In this document: piece after piece, positions 1-7,778 of the stretch
How the letters are laid out: each line of letters opens with the position of its first letter
Position numbering within the stretch: the stretch's first letter is position 1
Assembly (NCBI RefSeq): GCF_019645875.1
Contig: NZ_CP081000.1
Span: 3,658,001-3,722,000, forward strand
Source: Mycolicibacterium senegalense
GTDB taxonomy: Bacteria; Actinomycetota; Actinomycetes; Mycobacteriales; Mycobacteriaceae
Direction of reading: 5' to 3'
DNA length: 64,000 bases
The notes under the pieces: model-generated
Told to the model about the DNA's origin: nothing
Database searches by the model: none
The model's input: the letters and a program-made list of their open reading frames with translations, nothing else
Made by a program: the position numbers and the translations under genes

Positions 1-1
1 T

Positions 2-847
2 GCCGTCCAAATCACAGATCCTCGAGTGGGACACACCTCCTATCTGGACACCGCAGCCTCGGCGTGGCGGCAAGCGGCCACCGCATCCGAGAACCTGTTC
101 AATGAGCACCGTCAGAACATCTCCTCACCCGGTGGCACAACGTGGGAGGGCGACGCCAAAGACGCTGCGCTAGATCGAGTGACCGCGGACGTCGCCGTCG
201 TCGGCCGACAGAGCAGTGTGTTGCGCGAGGCGGCTGATCTCGCCAATAACGGTCATCACGACATCAACATCGCGCAGTCCGAGGCGATTGCTGCAATAAC
301 GGCCGCCGAGGACGACGACTTCAGTGTCGGTGAAGACTTGTCCGTGACCGACACCAAACGCGTGGATGTGTTCGCCATGCGTGCCCGGCAGGCATCGGCG
401 AATGAGCACGCCGAGGACATCCGCTGGTATGCCGACCGGCTCGTGCAGGCTGATACCCACGTCGGGCAGCGCCTACAGGCGAAAGCCATTGAGCTGGAAC
501 GGATGAAGTTTGACGGTGAACGAAGTGAGGGAAAGGAGCCTGACAGCCCGTCCGGCTATGTGCGGCTTGTCGACAACACAGTCCGACACGACGCCGAGGA
601 CAAGTCAGGCGACGGCAAGCCTAAGGTCCCCGCTCCGGCGCCAGGGCAGATCGGTCCGTTCGCAGTACCTAAATCCGTCGAGGACGCGGCAGAAAAACCC
701 GAAGCCAAGCCTCCTGCAGCAGCAGGGGGGGCGAGGTCGCGGCAGCGCGCGGCCTACTTGACGAAGCGGTCCGCACGGGCGCCCCGCACGAGGTGCTCCA
801 CACACCGCCTTCGCACGAAGCGATCGATAGCGCCGGCCCAGGTATAA
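2..847 (+). CDS. ESX/WXG-type polymorphic toxin, N-terminal part (5' partial, frameshifted)
   Basis: The frame is open to the left edge of the window, so the GTG at 26 may not be the true start. From residue 1 (GTG 26) the first ~170 residues are helical and alanine-rich with a W-x-G turn (TTWEGDA, about residues 38-44), the helix-turn-helix layout of ESX/WXG100-like secretion domains. A Pro/Lys/Ala-rich linker follows (residues ~195-235). The frame then crosses a G7 run at 725-731 and degenerates into Arg-rich sequence ending at 847. Frame 1 is open from 673 and continues a credible protein from the G-run onward, so this ORF and the one ending at 1392 look like two halves of one gene. The likely role is the secretion/adaptor half of a type VII-exported toxin. 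Whether the shift is a mutation, an assembly error or programmed slippage cannot be decided here. Confidence 0.7.
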   Translation, partial: AVQITDPRVGHTSYLDTAASAWRQAATASENLFNEHRQNISSPGGTTWEGDAKDAALDRVTADVAVVGRQSSVLREAADLANNGHHDINIAQSEAIAAITAAEDDDFSVGEDLSVTDTKRVDVFAMRARQASANEHAEDIRWYADRLVQADTHVGQRLQAKAIELERMKFDGERSEGKEPDSPSGYVRLVDNTVRHDAEDKSGDGKPKVPAPAPGQIGPFAVPKSVEDAAEKPEAKPPAAAGGARSRQRAAYLTKRSARAPRTRCSTHRLRTKRSIAPAQV

Positions 848-1392
848 ACCACCATCCACCGATATCCTTGGACCACCCGGCAGTCACCAATCATTCTGCC
901 GAGCCCTTCGGGGACTCACCTACGCCGACCGATCCGCTTCCCGACTTGTTGCCATTGCCGGATACAGGTCCATATCCCCTGCCGGATCCGGCGCAACTAG
1001 CGACACCCCCTGATGGCGCAACATTCTGGGCCGGACGAAACGTAGACGGGATGGGTATAGGTCCGATCTCAGCGGGGGGCACCGGCGCGGCGGATTTCAT
1101 AGCGGGTGGTCATAGTGCGACTACTTTGGAAGGCCTGCTAGAAGCAAATGGAATACAACCGCCGAAATGGAGCCCCAACGATACCCATGCCGAGAACTGG
1201 TGGTCGGCCGTATCGCAAATGTATGCCGAAAATTCCTCGGGAGAGGTGCGAGCCGTCATCGGCTCGAACCTGCGTCCCGGAAACGTTTGGGAGAACGTTG
1301 AGCTTCCCCGAGTTATGGACAACCCCAATATCACAAGAATAATTGTGATTGACCCCGACACGGGAATTGAAACTACAGTATTTCAACGTTAG
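793..1392 (+). CDS. ADP-ribosyl cyclase-like (CD38-type) toxin domain, C-terminal part of split ESX toxin
   Basis: This frame has a GTG at 793 but is open from 673. It joins the upstream secretion half if one G is added to the run at 725-731. Residues 1-73 are a Pro-rich linker. Residues ~74-199 form a compact domain with the spacing of CD38/Aplysia ADP-ribosyl cyclases: FWAG (W79), TTLEG (E113), WWSAVSQMYAENSSG (W137) and WENVELP (E170). These correspond to CD38 W125, E146, W189 and catalytic E226. The order of motifs and the Ser-Gly-x-Val plus Gly-Ser-Asn elements between them also fit. The predicted activity is NAD+ cleavage or cyclisation. The family link rests on remembered motifs, not on a search. 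GC content and codon choice in 1140-1400 are lower than in neighbouring genes, as expected of an exchangeable toxin tip. Confidence 0.65.
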   Translation: MLHTPPSHEAIDSAGPGINHHPPISLDHPAVTNHSAEPFGDSPTPTDPLPDLLPLPDTGPYPLPDPAQLATPPDGATFWAGRNVDGMGIGPISAGGTGAADFIAGGHSATTLEGLLEANGIQPPKWSPNDTHAENWWSAVSQMYAENSSGEVRAVIGSNLRPGNVWENVELPRVMDNPNITRIIVIDPDTGIETTVFQR

Positions 1393-1399
1393 GATAAAA

Positions 1400-1690
1400 G
1401 TGGATCCAAACCTGCTTAACCAAGCGATAGTTCTCAGCATTTCTGATTCAGCCATACCCAGAGTGGACCGACAGAAACTAATCGATCACTTCGGGGAAGA
1501 GGGAAACGCAATTGCCGATCGAGTTCTGGAGATCGTCAAGGAAGCGGTTGCCATGCCAATCGACTGGGGCACCATGACCCTAGCCCAGGGCGTCAACGAC
1601 ATCATGGCCAGATTCAGCGAGCGATACCCTGAACTATCGGCTGAGGCCCTGCAGGAGATTGGCCGGTGCGTCGGCTGGCAATGGCGCTGA
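1400..1690 (+). CDS. probable immunity protein for the adjacent toxin
   Basis: This is a small acidic protein of 96 residues. The GTG at 1400 is chosen because AGGA at 1391-1394 lies at ribosome-binding distance; an earlier in-frame start at 1349 would overlap the toxin by 44 bp. There is no signal peptide or membrane segment, so it should be cytosolic. The predicted fold is mostly helical, and I recognise no family. Its position, 7 bp after the toxin stop on the same strand with the same low-GC composition, is the classic place for a cognate immunity gene. The function is inferred from that context only. Confidence 0.55.
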   Translation: MDPNLLNQAIVLSISDSAIPRVDRQKLIDHFGEEGNAIADRVLEIVKEAVAMPIDWGTMTLAQGVNDIMARFSERYPELSAEALQEIGRCVGWQWR

Positions 1691-1843
1691 CAGGCCACCT
1701 TATCGTCATTATCTGTCGACCCGTCGAGCCGGGACTGACGGGCGTCACCGTCACTATCGGCGATAGCCGACCTTGATCGACTGCCGCTCGGTCGGATACA
1801 AAACCGTGAGCACATGAGTTCGGTCCGAATTAGGTCACGTCGA

Positions 1844-2092
1844 TCATTTCTGTTCCCCGTCCAGTTTTCGTTGCACGGCTTCCGCATACTGCGGTGCCAG
1901 CGCCTCCATCTGGTCAATGGCCTCCGTGATGGCAGCAGGCTGCTTGTCGGGCGGGTACTTGTATTTCACCAGCAGACGCTTGATCGACGACCGCAGCTTG
2001 GCCCGGACATCGTCGCGCACGGTCCAGTCGGTCTTGGTGTCACGCTGCTTCTGCGGGACTACCGGATAAGAAGTACTGGTGTTGGTGGACAT
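1844..2092 (-). pseudogene. HsdR C-terminal remnant (type I restriction endonuclease)
   Basis: This 82-residue ORF starts at ATG 2092, with an open frame extending to 2185. Its core resembles the extreme C-terminus of type I restriction HsdR subunits: DWTVRDDVRAKL followed by KRLLVKYKYPPDKQ and a final helix. In complete HsdR this ~60-residue tail follows nearly 1000 residues of nuclease and motor domains, none of which are present. It is therefore most likely a leftover of a lost restriction system. An independent small protein is less likely. The assignment is by remembered family pattern. Confidence 0.5.
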
Positions 2093-2210
2093 GGGCGTTG
2101 TCGGACCCTTCGTTTTTACTGTCCTGTTCCCCGGAGGCCGGGCGGCGGATTGACAGGTCGGACCCTGTCCCGCCACCCGGCCCACCCACCTGGATCAGGA
2201 AGGCCTCTCG

Positions 2211-2471
2211 ATGCTGCGCAGAATCGCGGGCACGGCTAATACCAGTGCCCGCAAGATATCTCGAATCGTCCCGACCGTATGCGTGCTCGGCGCCGCGCTC
2301 ACCCTAGCGGGCTGCGTCTCGCCGGACCGGGTCTCGACGAATCCCGCCGACACACCGAGGTGGGACACCGGGTGGTCGTCGTCATCGTCCTCGACGCCGA
2401 CGGCACGGCAACCTTGGACTGGGAGACCGGAATTTCCGGCCCGGAGGGAGCCGATTTGCGGGCCACGGTGA
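2211..2471 (+). CDS. putative lipoprotein, probably frameshifted
   Basis: The ATG at 2211 has a strong ribosome-binding site (AGGAAGG about 7 nt upstream). It encodes a basic N-terminus, a hydrophobic stretch and a lipobox (TLAGC, Cys35), so the first half is a convincing lipoprotein signal. After about residue 50 the frame turns into Ser/Thr/Arg-rich sequence and stops. The +2 frame (to 2539) meanwhile encodes strand-like sequence (RVVVVIVLDADGTATLDW). The simplest reading is a secreted lipoprotein gene with a frameshift near 2350-2370. I recognise no family. Confidence 0.4.
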   Translation: MLRRIAGTANTSARKISRIVPTVCVLGAALTLAGCVSPDRVSTNPADTPRWDTGWSSSSSSTPTARQPWTGRPEFPARREPICGPR

Positions 2472-2733
2472 CTCATGTTCTCGCCGGCTGCAGCACGCAT
2501 CAGGTCGCGCTCATCCCAGACCGACGAGACGGTCGCTGATCGAGGGGCAGCGACCATTTCGTCCCCGCTTGTCCTCCGATCGGCGGATCCGGAGTTGGTC
2601 CGGAGACTGCCCGATCGGCTTACAGACCACCGACGTCAACTGAACGAAGCTGAGGGCGCACTCGACATCCCTGCGGCGCAACGCATCTCGACAAGACAGA
2701 CCACCCACCAAGACGACCATGAGAGGAACTGCT

Positions 2734-3015
2734 GTGCATTACGAAATGCTGGACCTGGTCCGCGAACGAGCCAACGAGAAAGACTGGGATCTGATCTTCG
2801 ACAGCGGCCCGAATGCGGAGTACCGCACCATGGTCTGGGAGCACCCCACGCTCAGCGCCACCGGCGTAGTGACCGAGCTGGAGATCGGGTTCAGCCCGGA
2901 CGGCCGCATCATCTTCTCCGAGCGGCGGCGCGGCGGCGTCGCCCACGAACGCGTCAAGCCAAACAGCGCCTTCGCCTCGACTGACGTCTGTCTCGCGGCC
3001 CTGCAGATGATCTGA
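2734..3015 (+). CDS. small protein of unknown function
   Basis: This is a 93-residue acidic protein. The GTG at 2734 is preferred over ATG 2719 because GAGAGGA at 2721-2727 sits 6 nt before it. The sequence mixes charged helices with a few strands (a middle segment reading ATGVVTELEIGF) and has no signal peptide or transmembrane segment. It follows the damaged lipoprotein region and precedes the DUF4239 gene, with no obvious operon partner. I recognise no family or motif. Confidence 0.6.
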   Translation: MHYEMLDLVRERANEKDWDLIFDSGPNAEYRTMVWEHPTLSATGVVTELEIGFSPDGRIIFSERRRGGVAHERVKPNSAFASTDVCLAALQMI

Positions 3016-3082
3016 TCCGGCCCGGGCAAAACCGGCCGATCGGCCTCCGAGCCGGGAAGTTTGCTGACAAACTCTGTCAACT

Positions 3083-3868
3083 ATGGGCGACTTTGGGTTG
3101 TTCGGGACCTGGCTCCTGCTCGCCGTTGTTGTCGTGGGCGCCGTGGCGCTGGCCGTCGGCAGCGTCCTTCTGGCCAGCCGGGTCATCGCCCGCGACACAC
3201 GGCCCGAGCACAACTCGGTGTTGTCGCCGTTCCTCACCGTGGTGGGCCTGGTTTATGGAGCCCTCCTCGGGTTTACCGTGGTCGTCGGATGGCAGCAATA
3301 CCTTTCCGCCCAGACCAACGTCTCCAACGAGGCCTCGACATTGGTGACCATGTATCGCCAAACGGTGGCCATGCCGCAACCGGAGCAGAGCCAGGTGCGT
3401 GAACAACTCCGCAGGTATGCGGCCGCGGTGCAGGGTCCTGAATGGGGCAAGGAAGAGTTCGGCACCATCAGCAACAATGGCCGGCACGCGCTCACCGAGA
3501 TGTACCGCATCGTCGGTACGGCCAAGTCGGATTCGGCAGCCAGCCCGATCAACAGCCAGTTCCTCAGCCAGTTGGCCACCCTGACGTCGGACCGCAGTGC
3601 GCGCATTCTCAACTCGAGCCCTCGGATACCTGTCCTGCTGTGGTGCGCGCTGATCTTCGGCAGCCTGGTGCTGATCACGCTGGCCAGCTTCATGCGGCTC
3701 GAGAACAGCCGTGCCCACATGATCCTGGTCAGCACCGTCACGGTCCTGCTTGCGTTGCTGCTCTTCCTGGTCTTCATGCTCGACCATCCATATGGTCCCG
3801 TCGGCGTCACCCCACATCGGTTCGCACATGCCGTGGTGGTGTTCGACCTGATCGACAAAGGGACCTGA
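3083..3868 (+). CDS. DUF4239 (bestrophin-like) membrane protein
   Basis: This 261-residue integral membrane protein has four hydrophobic segments: residues ~8-33, ~46-68, ~184-205 and ~212-236. A ~110-residue soluble loop lies between helices 2 and 3. The pattern, with LSPFLTVVGLVYGALLGF in helix 2 and a coiled loop beginning NVSNEASTLVTMYRQ, is that of DUF4239 proteins, a bestrophin-like family of unknown function common in actinobacteria and cyanobacteria. An inverted repeat TGACA-N5-TGTCA (3065-3079) lies just before the ATG and may be an operator. The gene is monocistronic. Confidence 0.75.
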   Translation: MGDFGLFGTWLLLAVVVVGAVALAVGSVLLASRVIARDTRPEHNSVLSPFLTVVGLVYGALLGFTVVVGWQQYLSAQTNVSNEASTLVTMYRQTVAMPQPEQSQVREQLRRYAAAVQGPEWGKEEFGTISNNGRHALTEMYRIVGTAKSDSAASPINSQFLSQLATLTSDRSARILNSSPRIPVLLWCALIFGSLVLITLASFMRLENSRAHMILVSTVTVLLALLLFLVFMLDHPYGPVGVTPHRFAHAVVVFDLIDKGT

Positions 3869-3984
3869 CCGGCCCGCATCCCCGCGCCCCCGCGTCGTTT
3901 TCGACCGTAGGGCTGTTGTTCGGCGATCACGACGACCCTCGCGTCGAATCCCGGGGGCCACCGCACCAAATCACCTATTGACTC

Positions 3985-4006
3985 AATTACGTGACACATC
4001 GTAATT
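3985..4006. promoter_or_regulatory. TetR-type operator before 4014
   Basis: A perfect inverted repeat, AATTACG - 8 nt - CGTAATT, ends 7 bp before the GTG of the TetR gene. A bound repressor here would block initiation, so autoregulation of the three-gene operon is expected. The AT content contrasts with the surroundings. Confidence 0.75.
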
Positions 4007-4013
4007 TAACGGT

Positions 4014-4625
4014 GTGTCCCCGATCACAGGCCCTGGCCGGCCGCGTGACCCACAAACTCAACGCGACATCATGCGCGCCACCCGACACCTGCTGGCACGT
4101 GACGGCTACGACCAACTGTCCATCGAGGCCATCGCCCGGGAGGCCGGAGTCAGCCGACCCACCGTGTACCGGCGTTGGCCGTCAAAGGCACACCTGGTCT
4201 TCGACGCCGCGTTCGAGCAGCCGCCGGGAGGCGAACTCCTTTCGCTGTCAGGGGATTTCGACTCCGACCTACGCGGCTTCGCCGCCGCGGTACTCACCTT
4301 CTGGCTTGATCCGGTGGTCGAGGCCGCCGCACTCGGCATCCTCACCGAACGCCGCCGCGATCCTGAGCTGCACATCCGGACCCAACAACTGCTCGACGAG
4401 CGGACCAAGGACGCCTTCCGCGCCCTGGTCACCGCAGGTGTCGAGCAGGGCCGGGTCCAGCCCGACGTCGACGTCGACATGCTCTATCAGACGTTGATCG
4501 GCACCGCGTTCTACACCGCCCACATGGAACCGGACGTCGATGTCGACCACACCGCGAATCGCCTGTGCTCCTTGCTGATCGAAGGAGCCCAACCTGCCCA
4601 TCCCCGAAGGAAGGACCATCCATGA
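4014..4625 (+). CDS. TetR/AcrR family transcriptional regulator
   Basis: This 203-residue regulator has an N-terminal helix-turn-helix at residues ~37-57 (IEAIAREAGVSRPTVYRRW), the TetR signature. The rest is a helical ligand-binding/dimerisation domain, as in family members with a C-terminal TetR_C domain. The GTG start lies immediately after a perfect palindrome (3985-4006). Its stop overlaps the next gene (ATGA at 4622), so it is the first gene of an operon with the DUF1214 and sulfotransferase genes and probably represses all three. The ligand is unknown; sulfotransferase substrates such as lipids or sterols are guesses. Confidence 0.85.
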   Translation: MSPITGPGRPRDPQTQRDIMRATRHLLARDGYDQLSIEAIAREAGVSRPTVYRRWPSKAHLVFDAAFEQPPGGELLSLSGDFDSDLRGFAAAVLTFWLDPVVEAAALGILTERRRDPELHIRTQQLLDERTKDAFRALVTAGVEQGRVQPDVDVDMLYQTLIGTAFYTAHMEPDVDVDHTANRLCSLLIEGAQPAHPRRKDHP

Positions 4626-5698
4626 CCGACAAGACCGAGCTGTCCGCGGCATTCAACGGGCTGCTCGACGAGGTGCGCGCCATCGAGCAGAAACTGCTCG
4701 ACGCGGAGCCCGCGCTGAGCGAGCCCGATCTGCTCGACGGGTACCGGCTGGCGTTCAGCGTGCTGCGCGTCGCTGTCGACGCGTACGTGTGGGGTGACCG
4801 CGACAAGCCGATCCTGGTCGACGTCATCAGCCCCTACCTCAAGTGGGGCGGTGACAACTCCGATGCGTTCTATCAGCTCGCGCCCCTGGATCCCGCCCGC
4901 ACTTACCGGGTCACCGGCAACCGCGGCGATGCGGTCTATCTGTCGATGACGGTCTACGGCGGGCCCGGGGAAGGCCGCTACAGCGACCGCATCGTCGGCA
5001 CGATCAACAACCGCGACCTCGAGTTCGACGAGGACGGAAACTTCGAGTTCGTCATGAGCCCAGACCCCCAGCCGGGCGCCTGGCTCAAGCTCGACCCCGA
5101 CACCGAGTTCGCCCTCACCCGTGACTATCTCGACAACCCCGACACTGATCGGCGGCCGACGTGGCGGATCGAGACTCTCGAGCCGCCGGCCCGGCGCTCC
5201 GACAGTGCGGCCGAGCTGGCCCGTCGCTTCCAGTACGCCAGGAACTGGTTGCGCGAACAGGTTTCGTTCTTGCCCACCAAGGTGGAGCCCGTCAACCAGT
5301 TGCATCCGCCGTTCCCGGTGCCGCAAAACGCCTATGGCTGGTCGGCTGCCGACGCCGCCTACGCGATGGGCGCCTACGAGCTCGCAGCGGATCAGGCCCT
5401 GATCATCGAGGGCACCTCACCGGATTGCGTGTTCTGGAACCTCTGCCTGTGGAATCCGTTCCTGCACACCTACGACTACACCCACGAGCGGGTGACGATC
5501 AACGGCGCCCATGTGAGCTACGAGCAGGACGGGTCCTGGCGGATCGTGGTCAGCGAGAAGGACCCGGGCCACCCGAACTGGGTCTCCACCGCGGGCCGAT
5601 CCAAAGGGCTGATCTGGCTGCGTTGGTTCCTGCCCGACGAGACCCCGGCACACCCCCAGTGCCGCGTGGTCGACGTGGCCGAGGTCGCGGCCCTGTGA
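4622..5698 (+). CDS. DUF1214 domain-containing protein
   Basis: This 358-residue soluble protein starts at ATG 4622 (overlap with the TetR stop); an in-frame extension to 4565 would lie inside the regulator. The C-terminal half has the DUF1214 character, with Gly/Trp-rich strands such as FWNLCLWNPFLHTYDY and a closing HPNWVSTAGRSKGLIWLRW. There is no signal peptide. In mycobacteria such proteins are often encoded beside sulfotransferase-like genes, as here, where GTGA joins it to the next ORF. The function is unknown; joint action on a hydrophobic or sulfated metabolite is inferred from the operon only. Confidence 0.8.
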   Translation: MTDKTELSAAFNGLLDEVRAIEQKLLDAEPALSEPDLLDGYRLAFSVLRVAVDAYVWGDRDKPILVDVISPYLKWGGDNSDAFYQLAPLDPARTYRVTGNRGDAVYLSMTVYGGPGEGRYSDRIVGTINNRDLEFDEDGNFEFVMSPDPQPGAWLKLDPDTEFALTRDYLDNPDTDRRPTWRIETLEPPARRSDSAAELARRFQYARNWLREQVSFLPTKVEPVNQLHPPFPVPQNAYGWSAADAAYAMGAYELAADQALIIEGTSPDCVFWNLCLWNPFLHTYDYTHERVTINGAHVSYEQDGSWRIVVSEKDPGHPNWVSTAGRSKGLIWLRWFLPDETPAHPQCRVVDVAEVAAL

Positions 5699-6942
5699 CC
5701 ACCAGCACGCAACGTCCGGCGCCGATCCGGTTCGACGATCTGGCCAACCCGGTGTATCCGCCTGCAGCCCAACCGATCCGCGACGGGCTCGCTGCGTACG
5801 GCGCGAATCTCGACCTCAACCCGGAGGTGCTGCTGGCCACCGCGACCGAGAGGTCCGGGCTGGAGGATTTCGGCGACCCGGCCTTCCTGGAGCGGCTGGA
5901 CGTCCTCTGTACCGCGCTGCGCGACGAGGCCACCCTGTCCGACACCGGTCGGGCCATGGCGTTCGAGCAATTGGCCGGACACCTGGTCAACCGGTTACGA
6001 CTGGAGGCCCTGATCGCCGACCATCCCGAGATCGAGGACATAGCGATCGAGCGGCCGATCATCATCTGCGGTCTGCCCCGCACCGGCACCACGCATCTGC
6101 ACAACCTGCTCGCCGCCGATCCCGCACTCCGCTACCTGCCGTACTGGGAGAGCCTCGAACCAGTGCCCGGACCCGATGAGGACTCCCCACAACCCCGGCG
6201 GGATCGATGCGGAGCCGGCCTGGAACTGGTGAACAGTTCCATGCCGGAGTTCCGGCGGATGCACGACATGACCGTCGAGCATGCCCATGAAGAGATCCAG
6301 CTGCTGGCCAACGACATGTCCGGCATGCTGTTCGAAACCACTTACTACGTACCGAGTTTCGCGGCTCACTACAAGGCGCACGACCAGGCCGCCTCCTACG
6401 CCTACGTCAAGCGCAGCCTCCAGGCCATGCAATGGCTGCGCGGGGGCACCCGCTGGGTGCTCAAGTCACCTCAGCACCTGGAGCAGTTCCCGACGCTGGC
6501 CTCAACCTTCCCAGATGCGACTTTTGTTGTCACGCACCGTGATCCGGTCGAAGTGACGCTGTCGATGATGACCATGATCTGTTACGCGACCCGGATGGCG
6601 GTGGATCGTCCCGACGTCGCGAAGCTGACCGAGCACTGGCTGGGCCGCATCGATGACCTGCTCGCCGGCTGCGTCCGCGACCGCGAGGTGCTGCCTGCCG
6701 AGCAGTCCATCGATGTCCGGTTCGACGACTTCATGGCCGACGAACGGGGCACCCTGGCCGCCGTCTACCGGCTCGCCGGCCAACCGTTCGGCGACGACGT
6801 GCGGGCCGCGATGACCGACTTCCTCACCGAGCATCCCCGAGGGCGTTACGGCGGCGTCATCTATGACGCGGCTGATCTGCAGCTCGATCCGGTGGCCCTC
6901 GCCGAACGGTATCGCGACTACCGCGAGCGGTTCCTCGCCTAG
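5695..6942 (+). CDS. sulfotransferase family protein
   Basis: This 415-residue protein begins at GTG 5695, overlapping the stop of the DUF1214 gene. The 5'-phosphosulfate-binding loop of PAPS-dependent sulfotransferases is clear at residues ~126-140 (GLPRTGTTHLHNLLA). A second conserved block is WVLKSPQHLEQFPTL, followed by FVVTHRDPVEVTLSMM, the 3'-phosphate-binding R/S region. It belongs to the large mycobacterial Stf group (Sulfotransfer_3-like) that modifies lipids or small molecules. The N-terminal ~110 residues are extra helices typical of this group. It is the last gene of the TetR-controlled operon. The acceptor substrate cannot be told. Confidence 0.88.
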   Translation: MTTSTQRPAPIRFDDLANPVYPPAAQPIRDGLAAYGANLDLNPEVLLATATERSGLEDFGDPAFLERLDVLCTALRDEATLSDTGRAMAFEQLAGHLVNRLRLEALIADHPEIEDIAIERPIIICGLPRTGTTHLHNLLAADPALRYLPYWESLEPVPGPDEDSPQPRRDRCGAGLELVNSSMPEFRRMHDMTVEHAHEEIQLLANDMSGMLFETTYYVPSFAAHYKAHDQAASYAYVKRSLQAMQWLRGGTRWVLKSPQHLEQFPTLASTFPDATFVVTHRDPVEVTLSMMTMICYATRMAVDRPDVAKLTEHWLGRIDDLLAGCVRDREVLPAEQSIDVRFDDFMADERGTLAAVYRLAGQPFGDDVRAAMTDFLTEHPRGRYGGVIYDAADLQLDPVALAERYRDYRERFLA

Positions 6943-6954
6943 ATATCCCGGCCG

Positions 6955-7743
6955 TCACTGCGCCGCGCCCCCGGCCCGGCGCATTGCTGCCGCGATGTGC
7001 TCGAAGTCGATCGCCAGGTGTGCGCGCGCAAGCGCTTCGGCGTCATCCCCGCGCCGCCCGGCGATCGCGTCGATCAGCTGTTCGTGCTCGCGCAGGGCCC
7101 GGAGCTCCATCTCACGCATGGTCGCCGAGTCACCCCACATGTGAGCCGGCGCGGCGATGCTCACGGAGGCTTCCAACTCGAGCAGCATCTGTTTGAGCAC
7201 GGTGTTGCCGGCCGCGTCCATGATCGCCAGGTGCAATGCGCTGTCCGCCTGCTGGGCGGCCCGGCCGCTCTCCGCCCGGCGGTAGTCCTCGAGCCGTTGC
7301 CGCAGCACGGCCAGGTCATGGTCGGTTCGAGCCTCCGCAGCCGCACGGCATACCGCGCCGTGGATTCGGCAGACGGCATCGCAGCGGTCCCGGAGTTCGT
7401 CGAGGCGCATGGTGAGAGTGCGTCCGACGGCCGCGGTCGACGACTCCGGCCATTGCTGCAACACATACGTGCCGCCGCCGCGGCCGCTGCGGCGGGTCTC
7501 CACCAACCCCAGTTCGACCAGCCGGGCCAAGGCCGCTCGTACCGTCATTCGCCCGACGCGCAGCGACGCGGCGAGTTCGCGCTCGGCGGGCAGGCGCGAT
7601 CCGGGCAGGTACTCGCCGATTGCCACCGCAGTGACGAGCCGGTCGGTGATTTCGTCCACCCGCGACAAGGGTTCGAGTTCGCGCTCAAGGAGCCCGGGCG
7701 CGCCGCCAGGGGGCTCTGCCGGCCGCGACTCGAGATTCCCCAT
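6955..7743 (-). CDS. GntR/FadR family transcriptional regulator (FCD domain)
   Basis: This 262-residue regulator has a winged helix at residues ~28-98 (LPAERELAASLRVGRMTVRAAL) and an all-helical FCD ligand domain (~110-235) with metal/ligand residues in EHEQLIDAI and a terminal His. ATG 7743 is preferred over a start at 7767, which would intrude on the control region. It is transcribed divergently from the iminopeptidase gene. The 69-bp gap contains nested palindromes (7779-7811), so it very likely represses the peptidase-permease unit and itself. The effector is probably an amino acid or peptide-derived acid (inference). Confidence 0.88.
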   Translation of the reverse strand: MGNLESRPAEPPGGAPGLLERELEPLSRVDEITDRLVTAVAIGEYLPGSRLPAERELAASLRVGRMTVRAALARLVELGLVETRRSGRGGGTYVLQQWPESSTAAVGRTLTMRLDELRDRCDAVCRIHGAVCRAAAEARTDHDLAVLRQRLEDYRRAESGRAAQQADSALHLAIMDAAGNTVLKQMLLELEASVSIAAPAHMWGDSATMREMELRALREHEQLIDAIAGRRGDDAEALARAHLAIDFEHIAAAMRRAGGAAQ

Positions 7744-7778
7744 GGGCACACAATATCGACGTTCCAAATTAAATCCTG

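Noticed and set aside
2475..2984. 169-codon plus-strand ORF
   Set aside because: It overlaps the GTG 2734 gene in another frame and is Arg/Pro-rich without domain features.
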